The position numbers were made by a program, and so were the translations under genes. A stretch of 64,000 bases of DNA from Symbiodinium natans (lineage: Eukaryota; Sar; Dinophyceae; Suessiales; Symbiodiniaceae). Every line of letters begins with the position of its first letter. Position 1 is the first letter of the stretch. Shown here piece by piece: positions 55,891 through 64,000 of this stretch. The DNA is taken from positions 359,603 to 423,602 of the forward strand of contig CAJNDS010002448.1 in the NCBI GenBank assembly GCA_905221605.1, in the 5' to 3' direction. Below the pieces are notes generated by a model. That model saw nothing but the letters and a program-made list of their open reading frames with translations. It did not search any database and had not been told where the DNA came from.

Positions 55891-55972
55891 GAAGCCGCGC
55901 CTTGGTTAGCAGGCCGCAGGCGTGGCACGCGAAGCGCCGCGCCTTGGTTAACAGGCCGCAAGCGTGGCACAC
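55891..55972 (-). repeat. Tandem duplication of ~40 bp in the retrotransposon leader
   Basis: Positions 55891-55930 and 55931-55972 are the same unit (containing CGCGCCTTGGTTA and AGGCCGCA) with a few changes. Confidence 0.9.
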
Positions 55973-56056
55973 AGTCCACGCGTCCAGGTCACGGACCGCG
56001 ACAGACAAGCAAAGCAATGCTTGCCCACTCGGGCCGTAGGCACAAGAGCTGTACGT

Positions 56057-56074
56057 TTCCCAGAACAGCCCCCA
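56057..56074 (-). other. Primer-binding site
   Basis: Two bases after the 5' LTR the minus strand reads TGGGGGCTGTTCTGGGAA. It starts with TGG, as expected for pairing with a tRNA 3' CCA end. The matching tRNA would end in AGAACAGCCCCCA, whose identity I cannot assign. Confidence 0.75.
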
Positions 56075-56076
56075 AT

Positions 56077-56745
<669 letters not shown>

Positions 56746-58312
56746 CCTATCTTTCAGCGGGACGGGAAATGGAGAACTCTCAGTTCAGGGCGGGTTTCCA
56801 GGCCCGTGTGAAGAGGCAACAGTGCCGTGCCCAGGCTGCGCAGAAACTTGGTCAGAGACGACGTCAGCAGCCAAAATCGACAGCAACACCGCGAACCACA
56901 CCTCAAGCCCCTATCGTCCGTCTCAAAGTTGATATCTGCATTGCAATGCAAATTCTGCAGATAGGCTCGGCAAAAGCTTCGCGAAAGAAGACGCTGAAGG
57001 AATACGCGTTTCCGCGAAAGGTAGACAGTTCCCATGTCAGGAATGTTGAACAAACGCCACATACGGTTGCCATATGTTGTTTACAACTATTGTTATCGTC
57101 ACTATTACTATTGCTATTGCAGTTAATGTTATCATTGTTGTTGTTATTGCTAGTATCCTCAAAATAATGTATCGTTGTTGCAGGTTGCAATACAACAGAG
57201 CCTTTGCAACTTCAGAACAGCTGAACCCGCTGTATTCCGTCGCTTGTATGTTCATCATGTCCTTTGCTGGGACAGGCAGGTGACCAAGACTTTTGTTTCT
57301 ATCTTCCATATTCAGATTTAGTTGTCAGGGAGGGGCCACGTGTCTCCGAGACTTCTGTGAACGATTGCCTACGTATCAAGTTCTGTGGTCTACAGGGACG
57401 GGGACCAAACCTCATGTTTGCAGTGAACCTCTCGCTTGCATGACGACTGATTCGATTAGTTCGGAATGCTGCCTTTGTTTGCTTAGGTTTGAGATTTACT
57501 ATTCGTGTCCTGCCATGACGCAGATGCCAATAGTGGCAGACAGCAAACCTGCAGAAGAGCTGGCACGCCGGGAATTTGCAGCATTGGTGAACTATGATGC
57601 ATCTTGCTGCGATCCTTGGGATTTTCAGGCGCTACAGCACTCAGTGTTGCTTTGTGACCTCAACATCCGAACTCCCTGTACCCCCTTGCATGTCTCATTC
57701 CATGCCGTCGTGTCAGGCACAGCACCTGCTTGCTCCGAACCTTTACCTGCATAGTATGCGATATCCGGCACCAGGCCTAAGCTACGATTTGTTGGGGTTT
57801 ACATGGGGGGGTTGTATCTGCAGAGAGTTTTGGCCTTGGATTCGGCAGGCTGCGGAGCGCCGTCAGCAAGTGCTTCAGATGAGGCCCTTGCCAATGCACT
57901 GGGTAAGCGCTGGCACAGACCAGGCCTGGCGCGGCAATCCGGCAGAGGGAAGTAAAATGACTCGCATACATGTTCTGGTGCATCTTCGTTTCGAGGAATT
58001 AATTTGGGCACAAAAATGGGAAGGGCGCAAGGTACTGTTAGTTTATACCCCTAGGCCACAACTTCGACTGGACTGAACCGTGCACCTATGCAGAGTCTTC
58101 TTCAGCGTTATCGGTACTTAATGTATTGAGTGTATTGCCTGAAAGTGCCATTGGGGAGAGATCTACCTTGAAGCAAGTTCCGCAGTCGCTGGTGGTAGCA
58201 CCAAAAGCAGGCATAGCAGGCATCTGTATCGCAGTCGTTTAAACCGGAAGTGAGGGCTTTGAAATAGTCATGGAGATAGCTTGAGCATTTTCGCCAAACT
58301 CGCTTCGCATGG
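56746..58312. other. No firmly recognised gene; possible 5' exons of the PPR gene
   Basis: Plus-strand stretches 57512-57630 (MTQMPIVADSKPAEELARRE) and 57838-57902 (LDSAGCGAPSASASDEALAN, ending at a GTAAGC donor) look protein-like and lie upstream of the PPR exons. The remainder shows nothing recognisable. Confidence 0.35.
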
Positions 58313-60140
58313 ATGGCCGCTATGACCCTCCAGGAGAGGCCGGATACGTTGAATGTAAAGGCTGCAACGAAATCGGTGGCACAGTTGGGCCGACAACGGC
58401 AGTGGAAAGAAGCACTCCACACTCTTCGAAGACTGTCGTGGGCTCGTGTGCCGTTTGATCAGATCCTCCTTGGGGCTGCCGTTGGTGCCTGTGGAGTGCC
58501 GTCTGCCTGGGAGTCTGTTCTCGCCTTGTTGTGTGCAGCGGAGGCTGACAACTCTGGCAAGTCTGGCAATACTGGCATGCTTTCGACTGCGCTTTTGAAT
58601 TCGGGCATGGACAGCCTGGTGAAGGCTGGCCAGTGGCAGTGGGCGCTGCACCTGTTGCATGAGATGTCAGTGACGCGGCTCCGTCTTTGCGGGAACCTGT
58701 CGTTGGAGCTTTGTCTCTGTCATGTCCAACAGCATTCCGAGAGCACAAGGGGGGGGGGGAACCCCACAAAGGGAACACAGAGACCAAGAAAGACCAGAAG
58801 CCCCAAACCCCAAACCTCAAACCCCCAAACCCCAAACCCCAAACCCCAAACCCTAAACCCCAAACCCCAAATCCCAAACCCCAAGCCCTAAACCCAAACC
58901 CTAAACCCTAAACCCTAACCCTAAACCCTAAACCCTAAACCCTAAACCCTAAACCCTAAACCCTAAACCCTAAACCCTAAACCCTAAACCCTAAACCCTA
59001 AATCCCCAAGGCCGAGAAGTCGGTGGTCAGCTACAGTTCGGGCATCCGGGCGGCTGCACTCGGGCGGCAGTGGCCGACGGCCCTGCGCCTCCTCCAGGAT
59101 ATTTTTTGGGGTTTAAGCGGGGCTTTTTCGGGGTTTAGGGTTTAGGGTTTGGGGTTCAGGGTTGTGGGGTTTAGGGTTTAGGGGTTCAGGGCTGCCCGTG
59201 TATAGGGTGTTGTCTTCAGGCTTTTGCGCGATGGTGATGACTTTGGGGGATCCGGCTGGAGTGGCAGGGTGTGCTGATTGCAGCCTCTTGCTTTCGAGCG
59301 TTTTTTTTCAGGCGTTCTGAGCCAATAGTCGGTATGGCATCATGTGCGGGTTTAGGGTTTAGGGTTTAGGGTTTAGGGTTTAGGGTTTAGGGTCTAGGGT
59401 TCCATTTGAGCTGCGTTGTAGCTTCTCGGTGGGCCTCCAGAGTGTCGATGTTTTTCGTATCAGCATTCAGCCGCGTTGGGGCTTTACGAAAATATGGGAC
59501 CGCTCATGTAGACCCCCCAAAAAGTAGGACCCCCCTTATGTTCGGGATGCCCAATAAGGTACCCTTAATAACGGAAACCCGCATTGAGCCCAAAACCCTA
59601 GAACCGAAGCCAAGCCCCGGCCACCCTAAACCCTAAGCCCTAAGCCCTAAGCCCTAAGCCCCAAGCCCTAAGCCCTAAGCCCTAAGCCCTAAGCCCTAAG
59701 CCCTAAACCCTAAACCCTAAACCCCAGCCAGGATCTCCGGGAGAGCGGCCTCAGATGTGATACAATCCTGTGTGGCTCCGTGATGACGGCCTGTGCACGT
59801 GCCGGCCAGTGGGAGACGGCGCTCGTGCTGCACGAGGCCTGTTGAACTCCTCTGAAGACTTTGGGGCCTTTGGGGTGTTTTGGGGCGTTTGGGGGGTTTG
59901 GGGCGTTTGGGGCGTTGGGGCGTTTTGGGGCGTTTTGGGGCGTTTGGGGCGTTTGGGGCGTTTGGGGCGTTTGGAGCATTGTGGGGTGTTTGGGGTGCCT
60001 GGTTTCCGGTGTGTAGGGCCAGGGTGCATGACCGCTCTGCGGAGGACATGTCTTCCCAGCTGGTTCCAACAGACGCCTTGGTCTTCGATGCCCTGATTCG
60101 TTCCTGCGAACCAGGCCCTCCACTACTCCAAGAGATTTGA
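58313..60140 (+). CDS. Pentatricopeptide-repeat (PPR) protein, multi-exon
   Basis: PPR motifs recur on the plus strand in several exons. The first spans 58313 to about 58750 (AATKSVAQLGRQRQWKEALH; NSGMDSLVKAGQWQWALHLL). The second, about 59011-59096, follows the acceptor CCCCAAG and reads SVVSYSSGIRAAALGRQWPT then ALRLLQD. The third, about 59731-59826, follows CAGCCAG and reads GLRCDTILCGSVMTACARAG then QWETALVLHEAC. The fourth, about 60020-60110, reads QLVPTDALVFDALIRSCE. Each has the 'n.li.a..k..qWe.AL.ll..M' signature of the 35-residue PPR helix pair, a family that binds organellar RNA in a base-specific way. Start and end exons are not certain, and I see no targeting peptide. The introns are filled with telomere-like repeats. 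Confidence 0.7.
58795..59008 (-). repeat. Telomere-like array (CCCTAAA and CCCCAAA units) in a PPR-gene intron
   Basis: CCCCAAA units at 58797-58885 grade into about 17 perfect CCCTAAA units to 59008. The array lies between two PPR exons and ends within about 10 bp of the acceptor. Confidence 0.97.
59118..59398 (+). repeat. TTTAGGG arrays in a PPR-gene intron
   Basis: TTTAGGG/TTTGGGG units at 59131-59190 and seven perfect TTTAGGG units at 59346-59398, opposite in orientation to the arrays on each side. Confidence 0.95.
59620..59725 (-). repeat. CCCTAAG/CCCTAAA array ending at a PPR exon
   Basis: About 12 CCCTAAG variant units followed by three CCCTAAA units. The acceptor CAGCCAG follows within about 10 bp. 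Confidence 0.96.
59866..59995 (+). repeat. GGGGCGTTT/TGGGGCGTT minisatellite
   Basis: About 14 imperfect 9-base units (TTTGGGGCG) lie between the third and fourth PPR exons. Confidence 0.93.
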
Positions 60141-60202
60141 GCCCGCTAAGCCCTTTCAACCTTGGAACTCTAAAACCCCCAATCCTCAAAACCCTCCTCC
60201 AA

Positions 60203-60316
60203 CCCCCTAAACCCTAAACCCTAAACCCTAAACCCTAAACCCTAAACCCTAAACCCTAAACCCTAAACCCTAAACCCCAAACCCCAAACCCCAAACCCCA
60301 AACCCTAAACCCTATC
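60203..60316 (-). repeat. Telomere-like array
   Basis: About 15 CCCTAAA/CCCCAAA units 3' of the last visible PPR exon. Confidence 0.97.
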
Positions 60317-60826
60317 TATTTGGAGGTTGAGGGCTTGGGTTCCATAAAGGGCTTCATGTGCAGAGGGTCCAAGGTCCACGGGACGTCTGGCATCTTCTGG
60401 GTCCTAGTGGCAACTCTGCATCGCAGACGCTATATTTCAGGTATGTCAGTGGGTCAGAGGTACCCAGAGACTCCAATACCCCTTAATTAGGGCGTATGCC
60501 TTCAACCATATAAGGAAGCCTGGTATTTCAAGGAATATTCCTTAAGTACTTCTCATCCATTTTGGGGCAGACGACTTTCCAGTTGACAAATGTTTTGAAA
60601 GGGCGAAGAAAAAGGAAATCGGTGTTGGTTTCGGACTTTGGAGAAGCTGTTCACCTTGCTATATCTTGTGTGCGCTGATTACGCAAACTCTTCCTGTTGT
60701 CGCCGCTCACTCTTGGCTGATCGAGCCAATTGCTCGTAGCTACGTTGTTGATAAACCTCCTTTGGCCACAATCACTGAGTCAGTTAAATGGGGTGTTTCC
60801 AATCAAGTAGATTCGCAGCACCAGCC

Positions 60827-61858
60827 ATGGCAAAAAGGCTTCGGGTCACCAGCCCAGATGGAGATCAGAGGATGGTCTCTGTGCAGGATACAACGACTGT
60901 CACATGGCTTTGCTTTTTGTTTTTTTGTGTGTTTTTTTGTGTTTGTTTTTAATGGCTTTTCTTAAGGGCCTTCGAGAGATCTTTTTTCTACTTCTGAAGC
61001 AAGTCCAAGGTCAAAAAAATTATGCAGCAGTCTGACGAAGATGGTGTTGTTCGAGATCGCGAAGCGACTTTGATTCATGGAGTGACTGTGCTTGAGCCCG
61101 ATATGACCGTGGGAGAAGCTGGTTTGGAAGATGGAGCTGAAATTTCCCTGGTTTGGTCCGACCCATTTGTTGAGATGGCCAGCTGGACAGGTGACAAAAC
61201 GGATCAGCCTCTTTATGTGCGGATTCCACCTGGGACCACAAGCATTGATGAAGAGGCATTTTGTCGTTGCAAGGACTTGGTGAAAGTGGTGATTCCCGAT
61301 ACTGTGACAAGCATTGAAGACAGGGCCTTTCATGGCTGCAGCTCCCTGCAACACATCAACATCCCCAATTCTGTGACCAGAATTGGACCTGGCGCCTTCT
61401 CTCAAAGCTCCCTGACAGAAGTAGAAATCCCCAACTCAGTGACCAGCATTGCGGACGGGGCATTTCATGTGTGCAGGTCGCTCAAGCAGGTGGGACTCTC
61501 TACTTCTATGAAGAGGATTGAATTCATGACCTTTGCAGGCTGCAGTTCCCTGACGCAAGTCGACGTTCCCGACTCTGTGAACATCATTGGGCCTAGTGCA
61601 TTTAGTGGCTGCAGTTCCTTGACACAGGTCAAAATCCCCAACTCCGTGACCTGCATTTTAGGCATGGCCTTTCATGGCTGTAGCGCGTTGACGCGAGTAG
61701 AAATTCCCAACTCAATGACCACCATTGGAGACCGAGCCTTTCATGGCTGCAGTTCCCTGGCAGAGGTGGAAATTCCCGAATCTGTGACCACCATGGGGAA
61801 CGATGTCTTTGAAGGTTGCAGCCCTTCGCTCGTGGCTGGCAGAAAGCCTGAGGTTTAG
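60827..61858 (+). CDS. Ubiquitin-like plus BspA-type LRR protein, copy 1 (two exons, 306 aa)
   Basis: The gene joins 60827-60898 to 61010-61858. Exon 1 (MAKRLRVTSPDGDQRMVSVQ) and the start of exon 2 make a ubiquitin-like domain. Then follow LRR_5/BspA-type repeats of 23 residues of the kind 'IPNSVTSIgdrAFhGCSSLt.VeIP', with about nine repeats to the stop at 61858. BspA-type LRRs form curved protein-binding surfaces and are common in protists. The exon join is supported by copy 2, which reads straight through the same place (TTTVREIMQQ against TTVKKIMQQ). The intron is 111 bp, GT-AG and T-rich, and a 4-bp repeat (GTCA) stands at its start and just after it. No signal peptide is visible, so the protein is probably intracellular. 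Confidence 0.85.
60899..61009 (+). other. 111-bp intron present only in copy 1
   Basis: It starts GTCACATGG, contains T-rich tracts and ends TCCAAG before GTCAAAAAAATT. Confidence 0.8.
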
Positions 61859-62343
61859 AATAGACCCTAGAAAAACCGCTGAAAACCCTAGAAAAACCAC
61901 AGAAAACCGGTAGAATGCCACAGGAGCAACGACGATTTCACCCACTTTTCATCAGCATTTGAGATCTCAGGAGGAAAAGTGGCTGTCGGAGATCCTGGCT
62001 TGCTTTGAGTTGCCTGAGTTTTAGTTGTTAGCCGTGTCTAGTTAAGTGTTGTTCAAACATTTACCCAAAAATGCAAAAACAACACAACAATAAGGGGTTC
62101 TCTGGGAATTGTCTTTTTTTACAAGGGTTCTTGGATTGTGTTGTGATCAAGATTCTTCTTGGCTTAGAGTCCGAGGGTAAAAAGATATTTTCTCAGATTG
62201 ACACACAAATGATTCAAATTTGATTGATCTCTTTTGATACTTCCTCAAATAAGACCTTGCAACGTCCTCCAGTCTACCGCATCAGTTTTGTAGGGTTGTG
62301 CTTTTCCTGTAGGATGCAAGTCACGGACGCGCCAAGTGCCGCC
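61859..62343. other. Intergenic, no gene
   Basis: AT-richer spacer between the tandem LRR genes. I see no regulatory element I can name. Confidence 0.4.
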
Positions 62344-63132
62344 ATGGCGCAAAAGACCCTGTGGGTCACGAGCCCAAATGGAGATCAGTGGACGGTTTCT
62401 GTGGTGGACACAACAACGGTGAGAGAAATTATGCAGCAGTCTGACGAAGATGGTGTTGTTCGAGATCGCGAAGCGACTTTGATTCATGGAGTGACTGTGC
62501 TTGAGCCTGATATGACGGTGAGCGAAGCTGGCTTGGAAGATGGAGCTGAAATTTCCCTTCTTTGGTCGGACCCCTTTGTTGAAATGGCCAGCTGGACAGG
62601 TGAGGAGATAGGTGAAGATCTTTATGTGCAGATTCCACCTGAAACCACAAGCATTGAAGATCGAGCATTTAGTGGTTGCAAAGTGTTGGTGAAAGTTATG
62701 ATTCCCAATTCAGTGGTGAGCATTGGATCTCATGCATTTGCTCGCTGCACTTCCCTGACACATGTCGAGATCCCTGACTCTGTCACAAGCATTCGAGGCG
62801 GGGCCTTTGCTGAATGCACTTCATTGAGACAAGTGGAGATTCCCAACTCTGTGACAAGCATTGGACCCGAGGCCTTTATGGGTTGCATCTCCCTGACACG
62901 AGTGGAATTCCCCAACTCCGTGACCCACGTTGCATATTGGGCCTTTCGTGGCTGCAGCTCCCTCACACGAGTAGGAATCTCCAACTCCATGGCAACCATT
63001 CATGCCGGGGCCTTTGCTGAATGCACTTCTCTCAATGAAGTGGAAATCCCTGACTCTGTGAGCAGCATTGGGAGCGGTGTCTTTGAAGGTTGCAGCCCTT
63101 CGCTTTTGGCCGGCAGCAAGCCTGAAGTCTAG
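62344..63132 (+). CDS. Ubiquitin-like plus BspA-type LRR protein, copy 2 (262 aa)
   Basis: This is the tandem paralogue of the gene at 60827. The ATG at 62344 aligns with the start of copy 1 (MAQKTLWVTSPNGDQWTVSV); upstream in-frame Mets at 62224 and 62314 are less likely, and a possible 3' splice site (TCCTGTAG) lies at 62305-62312. The ubiquitin-like domain is nearly identical to copy 1, as is its nucleotide sequence around 62430-62520. About seven LRR units follow (IPNSVVSIGSHAFARCTSLT). It has two repeats fewer than copy 1 and no intron in the ubiquitin-like domain. Confidence 0.85.
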   Translation: MAQKTLWVTSPNGDQWTVSVVDTTTVREIMQQSDEDGVVRDREATLIHGVTVLEPDMTVSEAGLEDGAEISLLWSDPFVEMASWTGEEIGEDLYVQIPPETTSIEDRAFSGCKVLVKVMIPNSVVSIGSHAFARCTSLTHVEIPDSVTSIRGGAFAECTSLRQVEIPNSVTSIGPEAFMGCISLTRVEFPNSVTHVAYWAFRGCSSLTRVGISNSMATIHAGAFAECTSLNEVEIPDSVSSIGSGVFEGCSPSLLAGSKPEV

Positions 63133-63149
63133 AGGAAACCTTTGGAAAG

Positions 63150-63545
63150 TTTTGTGAGTGCCACAGGAGCAGTTCCCATTTCCGTGACAAGCATTGGAGC
63201 AGAGGCTTTTCATGGTTGCAGCTCTTTGACACAAATCGAAATATCTCTGCGCTGCGCCTTTGCTGGCTGCAGTTCCCGAAGACCCCAACTCTGTGACCAG
63301 CATTAGAAGTGGGGCCCTTGCATGGCCGCAGTTCACAGAAGTCGACATCCCCAGCTCGGTGACCAACATTGGAACGGAGGCCTTTCTTTTGGCTGCAGCT
63401 CGATAAAGGCAAAACCGACTTCGTGAACAGCATTGGAGCCTATGCCTTCTATGAATGCAGCTCCCGCTTGGCGCAAGTGGCCCTGTGACGCATTCGGGGG
63501 GGTCTTTGATGGCTGTAGCCCTATGGCCAGCAGAAGAGCAGCAGT
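63150..63545 (+). pseudogene. Decayed third LRR copy
   Basis: Fragments of the same repeats (ccgtgacaagcattgg, ggcttttcatggttgcagc) continue downstream of copy 2, but the frame is broken many times and the ubiquitin-like part is absent. It is a remnant of another tandem copy. Confidence 0.8.
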
Positions 63546-63891
63546 GTAGAGGAGTCGGAAAAAGGCTTCGCCGTGGTAGTTTTGCTTGCGTCCTGGGCTA
63601 GGATTTCCTGTAAGTTCTTGCATTTTTCCAACATGTCTGGAAACTCGGAGAGTGCTTCTCCCAGAACAAATCTGCTGCAAGTCCTGACTAAAGTTTCAAC
63701 TTGCAACTTGGCCTGGAAAAATGAACATGTGGCGGCCAGTTCAACCTGCAGGGTTTATGTGAGTTGCTTGCGAACTTGTTTGTGCTTACAATCCCTCTTT
63801 GGAACTTTGGGCACAACAATTTTTCCAGTTCCCTGGATACCAATATAGTTTCCTGGCACTTCTTGAGACGAGCCCGGGGAGAATTTGCAGG

Positions 63892-64000
63892 TGGGAGGTG
63901 GACGGTGGCCATGAGCTTGCTCGGGGCGCTTCCGGACTTTGCGATTGTTCCAGATGTTCGGCTCTTCAACACGGTGCTTGGCAGATTTGGGGGGTTTCTT
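63892..64000 (+). CDS. PPR-like exon, cut by the window end
   Basis: After a TTTGCAG acceptor at about 63891 the plus strand reads GRWTVAMSLLGALPDFAIVP and then DVRLFNTVL, a PPR motif. The frame continues past the end. This is a second PPR gene or a distant exon of one. Confidence 0.5.

Noticed and set aside
58795-60316. True chromosome end
   Set aside because: The arrays are short, in both orientations and lie between coding exons, so they are interstitial.

Overview
The window looks like nuclear DNA of a dinoflagellate, most like the Symbiodiniaceae. The evidence is: many interstitial TTTAGGG/CCCTAAA telomere-type arrays; intron-rich genes with short exons and some GC-AG introns; gene families that are over-represented in dinoflagellates (PPR, DUF4116, RelA/SpoT-like, ubiquitin-like plus BspA-type LRR); and an LTR that contains a near match to the 3' part of the dinoflagellate spliced leader. 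There is no prokaryotic operon structure, and I recognised no tRNA or rRNA gene.

Layout. 1-2.3 kb: a minus-strand RelA/SpoT-like gene whose 3' part is triplicated in tandem (about 630 bp units), with a 19-bp hairpin cutting the conserved domain. 6.4-8.8 kb: an uninterrupted 779-codon RING/EF-hand-like ORF. 9-16 kb: mostly non-coding DNA with telomere-like and simple repeats and two possible C-terminal exons of the next gene. 16.4-22.3 kb: a minus-strand subtilisin-family (S8) protease, for which I could place ten exons that join in frame and carry the Asp, His and Ser catalytic motifs; several of its introns hold telomere-like arrays. 23.9-24.8 kb: a secreted-looking protein made of repeated six-cysteine modules. 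25.7-29.85 kb: a satellite array of about 34 units of 122 bp with higher-order structure. 31.4-35.6 kb: scattered plus-strand exons of unrecognised genes. 38.1-39.1 kb: minus-strand DUF4116 exons.

39.2-56.4 kb: a 17.2-kb Ty3/gypsy-like LTR retrotransposon on the minus strand. It has about 297-bp TG...CA LTRs, a PBS and a PPT-like tract. Reading 5' to 3' its coding region gives an acidic ORF, Gag with two CCCH zinc fingers, protease, the C-terminal half of RT with RNase H, integrase, a degenerate methylase-like region, the N-terminal palm of RT, a KptA/Tpt1-type RNA 2'-phosphotransferase, and a last ORF with a RanBP2 zinc finger, a membrane segment, a SWIM-like finger and a phospholipase-D-like domain. 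The split and permuted RT and the RNA-repair-like cargo are the most unusual things in the window.

58.3-60.1 kb: a plus-strand PPR gene with telomere-repeat introns. 60.8-63.5 kb: a tandem family of ubiquitin-like plus LRR genes (two intact, one decayed), only the first of which has a 111-bp intron. The window ends inside another PPR-like exon.

Exon joins are my own reading of splice signals and protein motifs, with no transcript support. Several frame breaks in the retrotransposon could be programmed frameshifts, decay or assembly error.
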